In this document: in pieces, positions 17,186-28,550 of the stretch
How positions within the stretch are numbered: position 1 is the stretch's first letter
How the letters are laid out: the number at the start of each line of letters is the position of its first letter
Source of the DNA: Alicyclobacillus acidiphilus NBRC 100859
GTDB taxonomy: Bacteria > Bacillota > Bacilli > Alicyclobacillales > Alicyclobacillaceae
Direction: 5' to 3'
Assembly: GCF_001544355.1 (NCBI RefSeq)
Contig: NZ_BCQI01000014.1
Coordinates: forward strand, 1-64,000
Length of the DNA: 64,000 nucleotides
Translations under genes and position numbers: made by a program
The notes under the pieces: model-generated
Database searches by the model: none
Told to the model about the DNA's origin: nothing
Seen by the model: the letters and a program-made list of their open reading frames with translations, nothing else

Positions 17186-17731
17186 ATGGAAAACCTCGAA
17201 AAAAACTGGTATGTCATCCATACGTACTCGGGTTACGAAAACAAAGTGAAAAGTAACTTGGAGAGTCGTGTTCAGACGATGGGGATGGAAGACCGCATTT
17301 TCACCATCTTGGTTCCGACCGAAGACGAGTTGGAAGTCAAGAATGGCAAGAAGCGGGTCGTCCAGCGCAAGACGTTCCCTGGCTACGTGCTCGTGGAGAT
17401 GGTGATGACTGACGACTCTTGGTATGTTGTGCGCAACACGCCGGGGGTAACAGGCTTCGTTGGATCGACTGGCGCTGGATCGAAGCCGGTGCCGCTCATG
17501 CCACATGAAGTTCAATCCATTCTTCGTACGATGGGTGTCAATGAACCGCGTCAAACGGTTGTGTATGATGTGGGTGAGGTTGTACGCATGGTTGAAGGGC
17601 CGTTTGCGGACATGGTGGGAACTGTGGAAGAGGTTCACCCGGAGCAGCAGAAACTCAAGGTGCTTGTTTCCATGTTTGGCCGCGAAACACCGCTTGAAGT
17701 CGATTACGGTCAAGTGGAACGGCTCTCTTAA
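17186..17731 (+). CDS. nusG: Transcription elongation/termination factor NusG
   Basis: NusG binds the polymerase clamp and couples it to ribosomes or pausing signals. The NGN domain (NWYVIHTYSGYENKVKSNLE, then FPGYVLVEMVM and VRNTPGVTGFVG) is followed by a KOW domain (VVRMVEGPFADMVGTV). The start is uncertain. ATG 17186 gives 181 residues and aligns with the Bacillus protein, but only AGG lies nearby. A good GGAGGTG at 17158-17164 is 21 bases away and overlaps two earlier in-frame starts (TTG 17156, GTG 17162) that would add ten or eight residues. Confidence 0.92.
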   Translation: MENLEKNWYVIHTYSGYENKVKSNLESRVQTMGMEDRIFTILVPTEDELEVKNGKKRVVQRKTFPGYVLVEMVMTDDSWYVVRNTPGVTGFVGSTGAGSKPVPLMPHEVQSILRTMGVNEPRQTVVYDVGEVVRMVEGPFADMVGTVEEVHPEQQKLKVLVSMFGRETPLEVDYGQVERLS

Positions 17732-17841
17732 CGAAGGCAGTGGAGTGACGCGTGTTCGAGGCTCGTCCGAATGCGGCTGGTCTGAACCGTGCGTTCACTT
17801 TCTGTGGCCCGGCAGCAGCTGGGTCGATAGATGAGCAACAA

Positions 17842-17869
17842 GTGGGAGGGCATCGGCCCGAAATACCAC
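17842..17869 (+). promoter_or_regulatory. Candidate L1-binding stem in the rplK leader
   Basis: GTGG (17842-17845) pairs with CCAC (17866-17869) and GGGC (17848-17851) with GCCC (17856-17859), joined by an asymmetric internal loop (GA against GAAATA). Two short helices around an unequal loop resemble the L1 site on 23S rRNA, and L1 represses the rplK-rplA transcript in bacteria. The assignment is by analogy. Confidence 0.45.
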
Positions 17870-17894
17870 ATTCTGAACGAAGGAGGTGGCTGTG

Positions 17895-18323
17895 TTGCCG
17901 AAAAAAGTTATCAAGGTTGTGAAATTGCAAATTCCAGCCGGAAAAGCAACACCTGCGCCGCCGGTAGGTCCAGCGCTTGGTCAAGCGCAAGTTGGTAACA
18001 TCATGGGGTTCTGTAAAGAGTTCAACGCACGTACTGCCGACCAGGTTGGCCTGATTATTCCGGTTGTGCTGTACGTTTACGAAGATCGTTCGTATACGTT
18101 TGACCTCAAGACTCCGCCAGCTGCTGTCCTGCTGAAGAAGGCCGCAGGCATCGAGTCCGGTTCGGCAGAGCCGAATCGCAACAAGGTTGCGACTTTGTCG
18201 CGTGCGAAAGTACGCGAAATCGCGGAACAGAAGATGCCTGATTTGAACGCATCGTCGATTGAATCGGCCATGCGGATGGTGGAAGGCACTGCTCGCAGCA
18301 TGGGCATTACCATCACTGAGTAA
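17895..18323 (+). CDS. rplK: 50S ribosomal protein L11
   Basis: L11 (142 residues) binds the GTPase-associated region of 23S rRNA and the thiopeptide site. The N-terminal domain shows [21 protein letters not shown] and the C-terminal RNA-binding domain [13 protein letters not shown] 17895 was chosen: AGGAGGTG ends seven bases upstream and the protein then opens MPKKVIKVV like its homologues. GTG 17892 just before is possible. One oddity is AQVGNIMG, one residue longer than the usual stretch here. Confidence 0.94.
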   Translation: MPKKVIKVVKLQIPAGKATPAPPVGPALGQAQVGNIMGFCKEFNARTADQVGLIIPVVLYVYEDRSYTFDLKTPPAAVLLKKAAGIESGSAEPNRNKVATLSRAKVREIAEQKMPDLNASSIESAMRMVEGTARSMGITITE

Positions 18324-18381
18324 CTGGTGGGGACGTTCGTGGGAGGTTCTCAAACCGCAGACCACATGGAGGTGAAACGAT

Positions 18382-19083
18382 ATGGCTAAACAGAGCAAGC
18401 GTATAGCAGAGTTGAGCAAGCTGGTTGACCGGGAAAAGCTGTACGACGTCGACGAAGCGTTCAACTTGGTTAAGCAGACCGCGAAGGCGAAGTTCGACGA
18501 AACCGTCGAAGTGGCCGTTCGTTTGGGTGTTGATCCGAAGAAACAAGACCAACAAGTTCGCGGTGCGGTTGTTTTGCCGCACGGAACAGGTAAGACTGCG
18601 CGGGTCCTCGTCTTTGCAAAAGGCGACAAGGCGAAGGAAGCGGCCGATGCCGGAGCGGACTATGTTGGCGAAGAAGATTTGATTCAAAAGGTTTCGCAGG
18701 GCTGGTTCGACTTTGATGTTGTTGTGGCGACTCCGGATATGATGGCTGCTGTCAGTCGTCTCGGACGTATTCTTGGTCCGCGCGGCTTGATGCCAAACCC
18801 GAAGACGGGTACAGTGACATTCGAAATTGCGCGTGCCGTGAACGAAATCAAGGCTGGTAAGATCGAGTACCGCCTCGATAAAGCTGGCATCATTCACTGC
18901 CCGATTGGCAAGGCTTCGTTTGAAGTTGAGCAATTGGCTGGGAACTTCCGCACATTGGTCGACGCGTTGCAGAAAGCAAAGCCGTCCGGTGCGAAGGGCG
19001 TTTACGTGCGTGGCATTACTGTCACCTCGACGATGGGGCCTGGCATTCGAGTCAATCCCCAACGCGTATCGGTCGCTGAATAA
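18382..19083 (+). CDS. rplA: 50S ribosomal protein L1
   Basis: L1 (233 residues) forms the mobile L1 stalk and is the translational repressor of rplK-rplA. The two-domain fold is recognisable from [25 protein letters not shown], and [22 protein letters not shown] 18382 has GGAGGTGAA upstream. It lies 58 bases after rplK, and the L10 leader begins about 20 bases after its stop. Confidence 0.96.
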   Translation: MAKQSKRIAELSKLVDREKLYDVDEAFNLVKQTAKAKFDETVEVAVRLGVDPKKQDQQVRGAVVLPHGTGKTARVLVFAKGDKAKEAADAGADYVGEEDLIQKVSQGWFDFDVVVATPDMMAAVSRLGRILGPRGLMPNPKTGTVTFEIARAVNEIKAGKIEYRLDKAGIIHCPIGKASFEVEQLAGNFRTLVDALQKAKPSGAKGVYVRGITVTSTMGPGIRVNPQRVSVAE

Positions 19084-19104
19084 GTTGCCGAAACACAATC
19101 GAAT

Positions 19105-19230
19105 CGCGAACCGTAGACAGCAGGTCTCGGCTTAAGCCGGGTGAAATGTTTGCAGCCTGCCGAGGTGAGCTTTGGAAACCCTGATGGGTAACTGAGCGCC
19201 TCGTCATGTCGAGGCGCTTTTCGTTTTGAA
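19105..19230 (+). ncRNA. L10 leader of rplJ-rplL
   Basis: The conserved elements of the Firmicutes L10 leader are present: CCGTAGACAGCAGG (19111-19124) with the distal CCTGCCGAGGTG (19156-19167), whose GCAGG and CCTGC arms pair, then a terminator-like hairpin GCGCCTCG (19196-19203) pairing with CGAGGCGC (19210-19217) and followed by TTTTCGTTTT. L10, alone or with L7/L12, binds the leader and lowers expression of its own genes. Confidence 0.88.
19196..19227 (+). terminator. Attenuator hairpin in the L10 leader
   Basis: Eight perfect pairs around a six-base loop and a T-rich tail, ending just before the rplJ ribosome binding site. It looks like an intrinsic terminator used as the switch of the leader. 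Confidence 0.8.
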
Positions 19231-19248
19231 TTGAAGGAGGTGGACTGG

Positions 19249-19830
19249 TTGGCAGTTCGCGTTGAGAAAGAGCAATTGGTGAAGAGCATCGCGGAGCGTT
19301 TGGAGCGAAGCAAGAGCGTGGTCTTGGCTGATTATCGCGGTTTGAACGTGGCTGAAGACACCGAGTTGCGCAGTCGCTTGCGTGAGGCTGGCGTCGAGTA
19401 TGCGGTTCTCAAAAATACGATGACCAGTCGTGCGGCGGCACAGGTCAACATGTCTGGCTTGGATGAGTTCTTGTCTGGACCGACGGCTGTGGCTTTCGGC
19501 TATGAGGATGCGGTTGCCGCTGCGAAGGTGCTCCACGATTTTGCGAAAGAGCACAAGGCTTTGGAATTAAAGGGCGGGATCGTGGAAGGTCGTATCGTTT
19601 CCGCTGAAGAATTGGCCGAGATTGCGAAGCTGCCGTCGCGTGAAGGTTTGTTGTCCATGTTGTTGAGCGTATTGCAAGCGCCTATGCGCAATTTCGCATA
19701 CGTGGTTTCGCAAGTGGCTGAACAAAAGGGCGACGGTGCAGCAGCGCCTGCACCAGCGGCGGAAGCAGCTTCCGATGAAGCTGTCTCGCCTGCGGACGCA
19801 GCGCCTGCAGAGGCTCCGGCTGAAGAATAA
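19249..19830 (+). CDS. rplJ: 50S ribosomal protein L10
   Basis: L10 anchors the L7/L12 stalk dimers. The rRNA-binding domain ([21 protein letters not shown]) is normal. The 193-residue protein is about 25 longer than that of Bacillus because of a C-terminal tail rich in Ala, Glu and Pro (residues 168-193) after the helix that binds L7/L12. TTG 19249 was chosen because AAGGAGGTG ends six bases upstream; a TTG at 19231 in frame lies before that site. The L10 leader precedes it. Confidence 0.93.
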   Translation: MAVRVEKEQLVKSIAERLERSKSVVLADYRGLNVAEDTELRSRLREAGVEYAVLKNTMTSRAAAQVNMSGLDEFLSGPTAVAFGYEDAVAAAKVLHDFAKEHKALELKGGIVEGRIVSAEELAEIAKLPSREGLLSMLLSVLQAPMRNFAYVVSQVAEQKGDGAAAPAPAAEAASDEAVSPADAAPAEAPAEE

Positions 19831-19884
19831 TCACGAATATTTCTGGGCGGCCGCGGCCCCCAATACCTTGAGGAGGTTATTTCA

Positions 19885-20256
19885 TTGACGACGACTGAAA
19901 TCTTGGAAGCCGTAAAAAATATGACGGTTCTCGAATTGAACGAATTGGTAAAGGCGATTGAAGAAGAGTTTGGTGTAACCGCAGCAGCGCCGGTGGCGTT
20001 CGCGGGTGGAGCGGCAGGTGCTGGCGACGGCGCAGCTGCTGAGCAAACCGAATTTGATGTCATTCTTGCAAACGCTGGTGGTTCGAAGATTGGCGTCATC
20101 AAGGTTGTGCGTGAAATCACGGGTCTTGGCCTGAAGGAAGCGAAGGACTTGGTTGACAACGCTCCGAAGCCAATCAAGGAGAAGGTTGCGAAGGAAGAAG
20201 CGGAGTCCATCAAGGCGAAGCTTGAAGAGGCTGGCGCGTCCGTCGAAATTAAGTAA
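19885..20256 (+). CDS. rplL: 50S ribosomal protein L7/L12
   Basis: A 123-residue stalk protein that recruits translation GTPases. The N-terminal dimerisation helices ([19 protein letters not shown]), an Ala/Gly-rich hinge (about residues 32-52) and the C-terminal factor-binding domain with [20 protein letters not shown] are present. The start is TTG 19885, eight bases after AGGAGG. A terminator follows 16 bases after the stop. Confidence 0.96.
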   Translation: MTTTEILEAVKNMTVLELNELVKAIEEEFGVTAAAPVAFAGGAAGAGDGAAAEQTEFDVILANAGGSKIGVIKVVREITGLGLKEAKDLVDNAPKPIKEKVAKEEAESIKAKLEEAGASVEIK

Positions 20257-20272
20257 GCGAATCGCTGTTGGA

Positions 20273-20304
20273 GGGTACCCCGTTGTGGGGTGCCCTTCTT
20301 GTTG
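20273..20304 (+). terminator. Terminator after rplL
   Basis: GGGTACCCC (20273-20281) pairs with GGGGTGCCC (20287-20295) with one G-T pair and a five-base loop, followed by TTCTTGTTG. Confidence 0.85.
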
Positions 20305-20334
20305 TCCAGGCCCTTTTGCCGGAGGTGCTCAATC

Positions 20335-20931
20335 GTGACGGAACACTATTACACCAGTCAGCCGTCCGTGACCAGTGACGAACGGGTTATTTCGGTGGCG
20401 GTTCGCGGCGTTGAAACCACGCTCGTTACGGACAGGGGCGTGTTTTCCAAAGGGAGCCTCGACGATGCGACGAGGCGGCTGATTGAACAAGTCGATCTCT
20501 CTCATGGTGAGACTGCCTTGGATCTGGGCACGGGATATGGCGTTGTTGCAGCGGTGCTTGGGCGGGTATTCCCGAACATCGCTTGGACGTTGATCGACAT
20601 CAACGAACGGGCTGTCAGTTTGGCTGTGCGAAATACCGCGTACCTTGGGCCGAGAGTGAAAGCGATGGTCTCGGACGGCGTGCCTACGAGTTTGGACGAC
20701 TCGTTCGATCACGTTCTACTGAATCCACCCATTCGCGCAGGCAAGCAGGTGGTCTATCGCCTATACGACGACGCTTGGCGAGCGCTCAGGCGGCATGGGA
20801 GTCTCTGGGTGGTGCTGCAGAAGAAACACGGAGCGCCCTCGACGGAGGCGCGATTGGCTGAAACGTTTGAGGACGTGCAAACGGTATATAAAAAATCAGG
20901 TTATTTTATCTTTCGTGCAAATAAAGGTTGA
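20335..20931 (+). CDS. Class I methyltransferase, RsmC/YbxB-like
   Basis: A 198-residue SAM-dependent methyltransferase of the small RsmC-like type (Bacillus YbxB). The SAM-binding loop is DLGTGYGVVAA near residue 63 and the catalytic NPPI motif is near 130; NPP[FYI] motifs belong to enzymes that methylate exocyclic amines of bases. A 16S rRNA guanine is the likely target, by family only. GTG 20335 follows GGAGGTGC by six bases. It sits between rplL and rpoB in the usual Bacilli order, behind a terminator. Confidence 0.85.
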   Translation: MTEHYYTSQPSVTSDERVISVAVRGVETTLVTDRGVFSKGSLDDATRRLIEQVDLSHGETALDLGTGYGVVAAVLGRVFPNIAWTLIDINERAVSLAVRNTAYLGPRVKAMVSDGVPTSLDDSFDHVLLNPPIRAGKQVVYRLYDDAWRALRRHGSLWVVLQKKHGAPSTEARLAETFEDVQTVYKKSGYFIFRANKG

Positions 20932-21281
20932 TCTGGCACCGTGCATGTGATAACCTTATTCAATGCATACTACGATGATTGGGTGTTTATCGCCTATTCA
21001 ACGAATAAAAACCAGTGTTTATGGAAATAGGTGAATACTAGCCGATTGTAACATTCTGGGTTAGTTCGTCTGTTTGTGTGAACCGAGAGATTCCGAGGTG
21101 CTGTCTTGCGAAGACGAGAAGGGACCTCTTCGAGCGTCGTTTTCTGCGCCGACTCTGGGGGAACACGTTCTTCATGGGCATCTTGGCCTTCGTTCCAAGT
21201 TGGCTCGCCTCATCTTCATTTCTGACAACAGCCTCAGATTCAATTGCATCGTCCAACAAATCCGCTTGAGGGGTGACGGTT
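20932..21281 (+). other. 350-base untranslated region before rpoB
   Basis: I see no convincing gene. A 63-codon open frame from 21078 has no ribosome binding site and no family resemblance. The first 100 bases are AT-rich and could hold the rpoB promoter, but no pair of boxes stands out. The stretch CGAAGACGAGAAGG (21109-21122) could fold with TCTTCG just downstream. Long leaders before rpoB are common and may carry polymerase-level control. Confidence 0.5.
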
Positions 21282-24200
21282 TTGCAGGGACATATGGTCA
21301 AGTACGGATGGGCAGAGCGTCGCAGCTATTCCCGGATCCGTGAAGTCCTCGATTTACCCAATCTGATTGAAATCCAACAGAAATCGTACGAGTGGTTTTT
21401 GCGTGAAGGCTTGCGCGAGATGTTCGCTGACATTTCGCCGATTCAAGACTTTACGGGAAATCTCGTCCTCGAGTTCATCGACTACAGCCTCGGGGAACCC
21501 AAGTACGATGTCGAAGAGTCGAAAGAGCGTGATGTGACATACGCTGCGCCTCTTCGGGTGAAAGTTCGTCTGTTGAATAAGGAGACAGGCGAGGTCAAGG
21601 AGCAGGAAGTTTTCCTTGGAGACTTTCCGCTCATGACCGACACTGGCACCTTTATCATCAACGGAGCAGAGCGAGTCATCGTCAGTCAGTTGGTCCGTTC
21701 ACCTAGTGTTTATTATAGCAGCAAAATCGACAAGAATGGCAAACGTACGTTCGCTGCGACGGTGATTCCGAATCGCGGGGCGTGGTTGGAGTTTGAAACC
21801 GACGCGAAGGACGTGGTGTACGTCCGGATCGACCGTACGCGCAAGCTTCCGATTACCGTTTTGTTGCGGGCGTTAGGATTGTCGTCCGACGCTGAGATTA
21901 TTCAATTGCTCGGCGAAGACGAATACCTGCAGAATACGCTTGATAAGGACACAACCGATTCGACGGAGCGCGCCTTGGTTGAAATTTATGAACGTCTGCG
22001 TCCGGGTGAACCGCCGACGGTCGAAAATGCTCGCGCTTTGTTGGCGTCGCGTTTCTTTGATCCGAAGCGGTACGATCTCGCGAACGTGGGTCGTTACAAG
22101 ATCAATAAGAAGCTTCATCTGAAAAACCGCCTTCTCAACCTTCGGTTGGCTGAGACGCTCGTCGACGCCGATACGGGCGAGATTGTGGCGGAGGCTGGAA
22201 CGGTCATCGACCGCCGCGTTCTGGATCGGTTGATTCCGCTTCTGAACGGCAACGTAGGTCGCTTCACCGTGCGGGCTACGCGCGACTTGCTTGAGGATGA
22301 AGTGGTGCCGTTGCAAATGGTGAAGGTGTTCAGTCCGTCCGAGGACGGTCGGATCCTCCACATCATCAGCAACGGTGAAATTTCGACCGATGTGAAGTAC
22401 ATTACACCGTCGGACATTCTCGGAGCGGTTTCGTACTTCTTCAACCTCCTGCGTGGCGTGGGCACGACGGACGATATCGATCACTTGGGCAACCGCCGTC
22501 TGCGTTCTGTGGGCGAGCTGCTGCAGAACCAGTTCCGCATTGGGCTTTCTCGCATGGAGCGCGTGGTTCGCGAGCGGATGTCGATTCAGGACGCGAGCGC
22601 CATCACGCCGCAGGCCTTGATCAACATTCGCCCGGTGATTGCGGCTATCAAAGAATTCTTTGGGTCCAGTCAGTTGTCCCAGTTCATGGACCAGACGAAT
22701 CCGCTCGCCGAACTGACACACAAGCGGCGCCTGTCGGCGTTGGGTCCTGGCGGTTTGACGCGTGAACGGGCTGGATTTGAGGTCCGCGACGTGCACTATT
22801 CTCACTACGGGCGCATGTGTCCGATTGAGACGCCGGAAGGTCCGAACATCGGTTTGATCAACTCGCTGTCGACCTATGCGCGGATCAACGAGTATGGCTT
22901 CATCGAGACGCCGTACCGCCGGGTCGATCCGGAGACGGGTGTCGTCACCGACAAGATTGATTATCTGACCGCGGACGAGGAAGAGAATTACGTGATTGCG
23001 CAGGCGAACGAGCCTCTCACCGAAGATGGTCGTCTCGCTTCGGAAGAGATTACAGTTCGTTCCCGGGAAGACGTCATCAAGGTCTCCCGAGATCGGATCG
23101 ACTACATGGACGTTTCGCCGAAGCAGGTTGTATCGGTCGCGACCGCGCTCATTCCGTTCCTGGAGAACGACGATGCCAACCGCGCGTTGATGGGATCGAA
23201 CATGCAGCGGCAAGCGGTTCCGCTGTTGGTCACCGATTCGCCTTACGTGGGCACGGGCATGGAACATCAGGCGGCGAAGGATTCTGGTGTGTGCGTCGTT
23301 TCCCGGCACAACGGTATCGTGGAACGTGTGACGGCCCGGGAAGTTTGGATTCGTCAAGAGGCGGAAGTCGATGGGCAGACCATTCGCGGCGATTTGGCCA
23401 AGTACAAATTGATCAAGTTCGCTCGTTCCAACCAAAACACCTGTGTCAACCAGCGTCCGATTGTTCGTGAAGGCCAGCGGGTGCGCGTCGGCGATATCCT
23501 CGCTGACGGGCCGGCGACGCAGAACGGCGAGCTGGCGTTGGGACGCAATGTGCTGGTCGCGTTCATGACCTGGGAAGGTTACAACTACGAAGACGCCATT
23601 CTCCTGTCGGAGAAGATGGTGAAAGAAGACGTCTATACGTCGATTCATATCGAAGAGTACGAGTTGGAAGCGCGCGACACGAAACTGGGTCCGGAAGAAA
23701 TTACCCGCGATATTCCAAACGTCGGCGAGGATGCGTTGAAGAACCTCGATGAGCGGGGCATCATTCGCATCGGTGCGGAAATTCGCACGGGTGACATCTT
23801 GGTCGGCAAGGTAACGCCGAAGGGCGTAACCGAATTGACCGCTGAAGAGCGGCTGCTCCACGCGATTTTCGGCGAGAAGGCTCGCGAAGTTCGCGACACG
23901 TCACTGAGAGTTCCGCACGGCGGCGCGGGGATCGTCGTCGATGTGAAAGTGTTTATGCGGGAGAATGGCGACGAACTCCCGGCTGGCGTCAACCAATTGG
24001 TGCGTGTGTACATCGCTCAGAAACGAAAGATTTCTGAAGGCGATAAGATGGCTGGACGCCACGGAAACAAGGGTGTCGTGGCGCGGATCCTGCCGGAAGA
24101 AGACATGCCGTTCCTCGAAGACGGAACGCCGGTTGAAATTGTGTTGAATCCACTTGGCGTCCCGTCCCGTATGAACATCGGGCAGGTGCTTGAGACGCAC

Positions 24201-24812
24201 CTTGGCATGGCGGCGAAAGTGCTTGGGCTGAAAATGGCTACGCCGGTCTTCGACGGTGCCCGCTCAGAGGACGTCTTCGAGACGCTCAAAGAAGCGAACC
24301 TGCCGGAAGACGGCAAGCAGATTCTCTTCGATGGACGCAGCGGCGAACCGTTTGAGAACCGCGTGACAGTTGGTTACGTCTACATGCTGAAGCTGCACCA
24401 CTTGGTCGACGACAAGATCCATGCGCGATCCACAGGGCCGTACTCGTTGGTCACGCAGCAACCGCTTGGCGGTAAGGCTCAATTCGGCGGGCAGCGCTTC
24501 GGCGAGATGGAAGTGTGGGCCTTGGAGGCGTACGGTGCCGCTTATACGCTGCAGGAAATTCTCACGGTCAAGTCGGACGACGTCGTTGGACGCGTGAAAA
24601 CCTACGAGGCGATTGTCAAGGGCGAGAATGTGCCGGAACCGGGTGTTCCAGAGTCGTTTAAAGTCCTCATCAAAGAACTTCAGAGTCTCGGCATGGATGT
24701 GAAGATCCTGAGCGGTGACGAGCGCGAGATCGAAATGAAGGAAATCGACGAGGAAGACGACGGATCGGAGAAGCTCAACCTGAACCTCGAGTACAACGAA
24801 GTCGGAGAATAA
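21282..24812 (+). CDS. rpoB: DNA-directed RNA polymerase subunit beta
   Basis: The 1176-residue beta subunit carries the rifampicin pocket ([27 protein letters not shown], shown here in part: [23 protein letters not shown]) with wild-type looking Q, D, H, R and S positions, and the C-terminal [18 protein letters not shown] catalytic segments. The start is taken as TTG 21282, six bases after GAGGGGTGA, which gives the conserved MQGHMVKYG opening; GTG 21273 overlaps the binding site and ATG 21294 is a weaker option. rpoC follows after 39 bases. Confidence 0.96.
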   Translation: MQGHMVKYGWAERRSYSRIREVLDLPNLIEIQQKSYEWFLREGLREMFADISPIQDFTGNLVLEFIDYSLGEPKYDVEESKERDVTYAAPLRVKVRLLNKETGEVKEQEVFLGDFPLMTDTGTFIINGAERVIVSQLVRSPSVYYSSKIDKNGKRTFAATVIPNRGAWLEFETDAKDVVYVRIDRTRKLPITVLLRALGLSSDAEIIQLLGEDEYLQNTLDKDTTDSTERALVEIYERLRPGEPPTVENARALLASRFFDPKRYDLANVGRYKINKKLHLKNRLLNLRLAETLVDADTGEIVAEAGTVIDRRVLDRLIPLLNGNVGRFTVRATRDLLEDEVVPLQMVKVFSPSEDGRILHIISNGEISTDVKYITPSDILGAVSYFFNLLRGVGTTDDIDHLGNRRLRSVGELLQNQFRIGLSRMERVVRERMSIQDASAITPQALINIRPVIAAIKEFFGSSQLSQFMDQTNPLAELTHKRRLSALGPGGLTRERAGFEVRDVHYSHYGRMCPIETPEGPNIGLINSLSTYARINEYGFIETPYRRVDPETGVVTDKIDYLTADEEENYVIAQANEPLTEDGRLASEEITVRSREDVIKVSRDRIDYMDVSPKQVVSVATALIPFLENDDANRALMGSNMQRQAVPLLVTDSPYVGTGMEHQAAKDSGVCVVSRHNGIVERVTAREVWIRQEAEVDGQTIRGDLAKYKLIKFARSNQNTCVNQRPIVREGQRVRVGDILADGPATQNGELALGRNVLVAFMTWEGYNYEDAILLSEKMVKEDVYTSIHIEEYELEARDTKLGPEEITRDIPNVGEDALKNLDERGIIRIGAEIRTGDILVGKVTPKGVTELTAEERLLHAIFGEKAREVRDTSLRVPHGGAGIVVDVKVFMRENGDELPAGVNQLVRVYIAQKRKISEGDKMAGRHGNKGVVARILPEEDMPFLEDGTPVEIVLNPLGVPSRMNIGQVLETHLGMAAKVLGLKMATPVFDGARSEDVFETLKEANLPEDGKQILFDGRSGEPFENRVTVGYVYMLKLHHLVDDKIHARSTGPYSLVTQQPLGGKAQFGGQRFGEMEVWALEAYGAAYTLQEILTVKSDDVVGRVKTYEAIVKGENVPEPGVPESFKVLIKELQSLGMDVKILSGDEREIEMKEIDEEDDGSEKLNLNLEYNEVGE

Positions 24813-24851
24813 CGCCGTCTCATCCCGCGCTACGATTGGAGGGTGCACGAT

Positions 24852-27800
24852 TTGCTAGATGTGAACAACTTTGAGTTCATGAAAATCGGGCTCGCGTCAC
24901 CGGAGAAGATTCGGTCTTGGTCGCACGGTGAGGTCAAGAAGCCCGAGACCATCAACTATCGCACGCTTCGTCCGGAAAAAGAAGGCCTGTTCTGTGAAAA
25001 GATCTTTGGGCCGACGCGAGATTGGGAATGTCACTGCGGGAAGTACAAGCGAATCCGCTACAAAGGTGTCGTGTGTGATCGGTGCGGCGTCGAGGTCACG
25101 CGGGCGAAGGTTCGCCGCGAACGGATGGGGCACATCGAGCTTGCTGCCCCGGTTTCGCACATTTGGTACTTCAAGGGTATCCCGAGCCGCATGGGACTTG
25201 TCCTGGACATGTCGCCGAGGGCGTTGGAGGAAGTCATTTACTTCGCGTCGTACGTCGTGACCGATCCTGGGGATACGCCGCTTGAGAAGAAGCAGCTCCT
25301 TTCGGAGAAGGAGTATCGCTCCTATCGGGAAAAATACGGTTACGCATTCCAGGCGGGCATGGGGGCGGAGGCGATCCGTTCGCTGTTGCAGGAGATCGAT
25401 CTCGATCGCGAGGTCGAAATCCTCCGCGAGGAACTGCGTTCCGCCCAAGGTCAACGCCGTAACCGCGCCATCAAACGGCTGGAAGTCGTCGAGGCGTTCC
25501 GCTTGTCCGGAAATCGTCCGAGTTGGATGATTCTCGAAGCGTTGCCGGTCATTCCGCCGGATCTCCGGCCGATGGTCCAACTCGATGGCGGTCGCTTTGC
25601 GACGTCGGATCTGAACGACCTCTATCGCCGCGTGATCAACCGCAACAACCGCTTGAAGCGGCTCTTGGATCTCGGTGCGCCGGACATCATCGTGCAAAAC
25701 GAGAAGCGGATGCTGCAGGAAGCGGTGGACGCGCTGATCGACAACGGCCGTCGCGGACGCCCTGTCACGGGACCTGGCAATCGTCCGTTGAAGAGCCTGT
25801 CGCACATGCTGAAAGGCAAGCAGGGGCGTTTCCGCCAGAACCTGCTGGGTAAGCGCGTGGACTACTCGGGTCGTTCCGTGATCGTCGTCGGTCCGGAGCT
25901 CCGCATGTACCAATGCGGTCTGCCAAAGGAAATGGCGCTTGAGCTGTTCAAGCCGTTCGTCATGAAGGAACTCGTGGCCCGCGGACTCGCACACAACATC
26001 AAGAGCGCGAAACGCAAGGTGGAACGCGTGTCTGACGAAGTGTGGGATGTTGTCGAGGACGTGATCAAGCAGCACCCGGTCCTCTTGAACCGTGCGCCAA
26101 CATTGCACCGGTTGGGCATTCAGGCGTTTGAGCCGACCCTCGTCGAGGGCCGCGCCATCAAGCTGCACCCGCTGGTCTGTACAGCGTACAACGCCGACTT
26201 TGACGGCGACCAGATGGCCGTTCACGTGCCGCTGTCCGCGGAAGCGCAAGCCGAGGCCCGTTTGCTGATGCTTGCGGCGCACAACATCCTCAATCCGAAG
26301 GATGGCAAGCCTGTCGTCACGCCGACGCAGGACATGGTGCTCGGTCCGTACTACCTGACCATCGAACGGGAAGGCGCGCCTGGTGAAGGCAATGTCTACT
26401 CGTCCATGTCGGAAGTAGAGTATGCGCGACATCAAGGCTTGATTACGCTGCAATCGCGCATTGTCGTTCCGGCGAGCATATTGAACAAGACCAACTTGAC
26501 CGAGCGGCAACAGCGGGCGCTGCTCATCACGACGCCTGGCAAGTTGATCTTCAACAGCATTTTCCCGGAGGATTTCCCGTATCTGCATTCGCCTTCGAAG
26601 TCGAATCTGTTGGAAGGTCCGCCGGATGAGACGTTCATCTTTGAAAAGGGAACGGATCCGAAGGAAGCGATCGCCAAGCGGAAAATACCGAAGGCGGTTA
26701 TCAAAAAGGATCTCGGCAACATCCTTGGTGAATGTTTCCGCCGCTATGGCACGACGATGACCGCGGAGATTCTCGATCGCGTCAAGCGTCTCGGGTTCAA
26801 CTACTCGACGCGCGCGGGTATCACCATCGCAGTGAGCGACATTATCGTTCCTGAAGAAAAGCATCGCGTCGTCGAAGAAGCAGAAGCGAAGGAGCACAAG
26901 CTGCAGCAACAGTACCGTCGCGGTTTGATCACCGAGGAAGAGCAGTACATCACGTTCAGTCAGATCTGGTCCGAAGCGAAGGAAAAGATTTCGACGACGT
27001 TGATGGACAGCATGGATCAGTTCAACCCGATTTACATGATGGCCACGTCGGGAGCTCGAGGCAGCAACTCGCAGATCACTCAGTTGGCTGGTATGCGCGG
27101 TTTGATGGCGAATCCGTCCGGCGAAATCATTCAGTTGGCCATTAAGTCGAACTTCCGTGAAGGCCTGTCCGTGTTGGAGTACTTCATCTCCACGCACGGT
27201 GCGCGGAAGGGCTTGGCCGATACAGCCTTGCGTACGGCGGACTCAGGATACCTGACACGCCGATTGGTCGACGTCGCGCAGGACACGATTGTGCGCGAGT
27301 TTGACTGCGGTACCGACAAGGGCTTGCGCGTCGCCGAAATCCGCGACGGCCGCGAAGTCATCGAGGATCTGAGCGATCGCCTCGAAGGGCGAATCGCCTT
27401 CCAGGATGTGTTCCATCCGGAGACGGGTGAAAAAATCGTCGGCAAGAACGAACTCATCGACGCGGAAGCCGCTGACAAGATCGTGGAAGCCGGCATCAAG
27501 GAAGTCTATATCCGTTCCGTGCTTACATGCCGCACGCGTCATGGCGTCTGCATCCAGTGCTACGGGCGAAACCTCGCGACTGGCAAGATGGTCGAGATCG
27601 GCGAGGCGGTTGGCATCATCGCGGCTCAGTCCATCGGTGAGCCTGGTACGCAGTTGACGATGCGCACCTTCCACACGGGCGGCGTCGCGGGTGACGACAT
27701 CACGCAAGGTCTGCCGCGCGTTCAGGAGCTCTTCGAGGCGCGCAATCCGAAGGGCCAAGCGGTGATTGCCGAATTTGACGGCACCATCACGGATATCCGC

Positions 27801-28502
27801 GAAGGCAAGGATAAGCGCGAGATCGAACTGACTGGCGAGAGCGAGACGAAGACGTATCAGATTCCGTACGGTTCGCGTATCCGTGTCTCCATTGGCCAAG
27901 TGCTGGAAGCTGGCGAAGAGCTCACGGATGGCTCGGTCGATCCGAAGGAAATGCTGCGCGTCAAGGGCCTCCAAGGCGTCCAGAACTACCTCCTGCGGGA
28001 AGTGCAGAGGGTTTACCGACTGCAGGGTGTGGATATCAACGACAAGCACATCGAGGTCATGGTTCGGCAAATGTTGCGCAAAGTTCGGATTCTCGACGCA
28101 GGGGACACCGAATTGCTGCCAGGCACGTATGTCGACCTGTTCGACTACGAAGCGGCCAACAAGGAAGCCTTGCTTTCCGGTAAAGAACCCGCTGTCGCTC
28201 GCCCGGCTCTGCTCGGTATTACGAAAGCGTCGCTCGAAACGGATTCGTTCTTGTCTGCCGCGTCGTTCCAGGAGACGACTCGCGTGCTGACCGAGGCCGC
28301 CATCAAAGGCAAGGTGGATCGACTTCTCGGCTTGAAGGAGAACGTCATCATCGGTAAACTGATTCCGGCGGGGACGGGCATGGCCCGCTACCGTCAGGTG
28401 TCGTTGGCGACTGACGAAAACGCACCAGATGTCGATACAACCGGCGCGGAATCGGCAGAGTCAACCGAGTTCGATCGCGAACCGGTTCAGACCGTCGAAT
28501 AA
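24852..28502 (+). CDS. rpoC: DNA-directed RNA polymerase subunit beta'
   Basis: The 1216-residue beta' subunit has the N-terminal zinc ribbon (C60, C62, C75, C78), the magnesium-binding [12 protein letters not shown] near residue 450, the trigger loop region ([22 protein letters not shown] in part) and the second zinc site. TTG 24852 was chosen since GGAGGGTG ends six bases upstream and the product opens [10 protein letters not shown]; an in-frame GTG at 24843 overlaps that site. There is no obvious terminator behind it, only a hairpin without a T-tract. Confidence 0.96.
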   Translation: MLDVNNFEFMKIGLASPEKIRSWSHGEVKKPETINYRTLRPEKEGLFCEKIFGPTRDWECHCGKYKRIRYKGVVCDRCGVEVTRAKVRRERMGHIELAAPVSHIWYFKGIPSRMGLVLDMSPRALEEVIYFASYVVTDPGDTPLEKKQLLSEKEYRSYREKYGYAFQAGMGAEAIRSLLQEIDLDREVEILREELRSAQGQRRNRAIKRLEVVEAFRLSGNRPSWMILEALPVIPPDLRPMVQLDGGRFATSDLNDLYRRVINRNNRLKRLLDLGAPDIIVQNEKRMLQEAVDALIDNGRRGRPVTGPGNRPLKSLSHMLKGKQGRFRQNLLGKRVDYSGRSVIVVGPELRMYQCGLPKEMALELFKPFVMKELVARGLAHNIKSAKRKVERVSDEVWDVVEDVIKQHPVLLNRAPTLHRLGIQAFEPTLVEGRAIKLHPLVCTAYNADFDGDQMAVHVPLSAEAQAEARLLMLAAHNILNPKDGKPVVTPTQDMVLGPYYLTIEREGAPGEGNVYSSMSEVEYARHQGLITLQSRIVVPASILNKTNLTERQQRALLITTPGKLIFNSIFPEDFPYLHSPSKSNLLEGPPDETFIFEKGTDPKEAIAKRKIPKAVIKKDLGNILGECFRRYGTTMTAEILDRVKRLGFNYSTRAGITIAVSDIIVPEEKHRVVEEAEAKEHKLQQQYRRGLITEEEQYITFSQIWSEAKEKISTTLMDSMDQFNPIYMMATSGARGSNSQITQLAGMRGLMANPSGEIIQLAIKSNFREGLSVLEYFISTHGARKGLADTALRTADSGYLTRRLVDVAQDTIVREFDCGTDKGLRVAEIRDGREVIEDLSDRLEGRIAFQDVFHPETGEKIVGKNELIDAEAADKIVEAGIKEVYIRSVLTCRTRHGVCIQCYGRNLATGKMVEIGEAVGIIAAQSIGEPGTQLTMRTFHTGGVAGDDITQGLPRVQELFEARNPKGQAVIAEFDGTITDIREGKDKREIELTGESETKTYQIPYGSRIRVSIGQVLEAGEELTDGSVDPKEMLRVKGLQGVQNYLLREVQRVYRLQGVDINDKHIEVMVRQMLRKVRILDAGDTELLPGTYVDLFDYEAANKEALLSGKEPAVARPALLGITKASLETDSFLSAASFQETTRVLTEAAIKGKVDRLLGLKENVIIGKLIPAGTGMARYRQVSLATDENAPDVDTTGAESAESTEFDREPVQTVE

Positions 28503-28517
28503 AATCTGAGTGAGATT

Positions 28518-28550
28518 TGGGCTGTCAGCATCGATTCGGTTGACAGCCCA
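28518..28550 (+). promoter_or_regulatory. Perfect 10-bp inverted repeat after rpoC
   Basis: TGGGCTGTCA (28518-28527) and TGACAGCCCA (28541-28550) are perfect complements with a 13-base loop. There is no T-run after the stem, so a simple terminator is doubtful. The right arm contains the -35 box of the next promoter, so the element may be a protein-binding site or an RNA processing hairpin. Confidence 0.6.

Noticed and set aside
21078-21269. Small 63-codon gene before rpoB
   Set aside because: No ribosome binding site, overlapping alternative frames, and no similarity that I recognise.
21873-23861. 662-codon minus-strand frame opposite rpoB
   Set aside because: Same reason as for rpoC: mirrors a highly conserved gene and lacks motifs.
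24897-27197. 766-codon minus-strand frame opposite rpoC
   Set aside because: Antisense shadow caused by codon bias of rpoC. No binding site and Arg/His/Leu-rich composition typical of such shadows.
28518-28550. Intrinsic terminator of rpoC
   Set aside because: The stem is perfect but GAAACC follows instead of a T-tract, so I list it as a regulatory inverted repeat.
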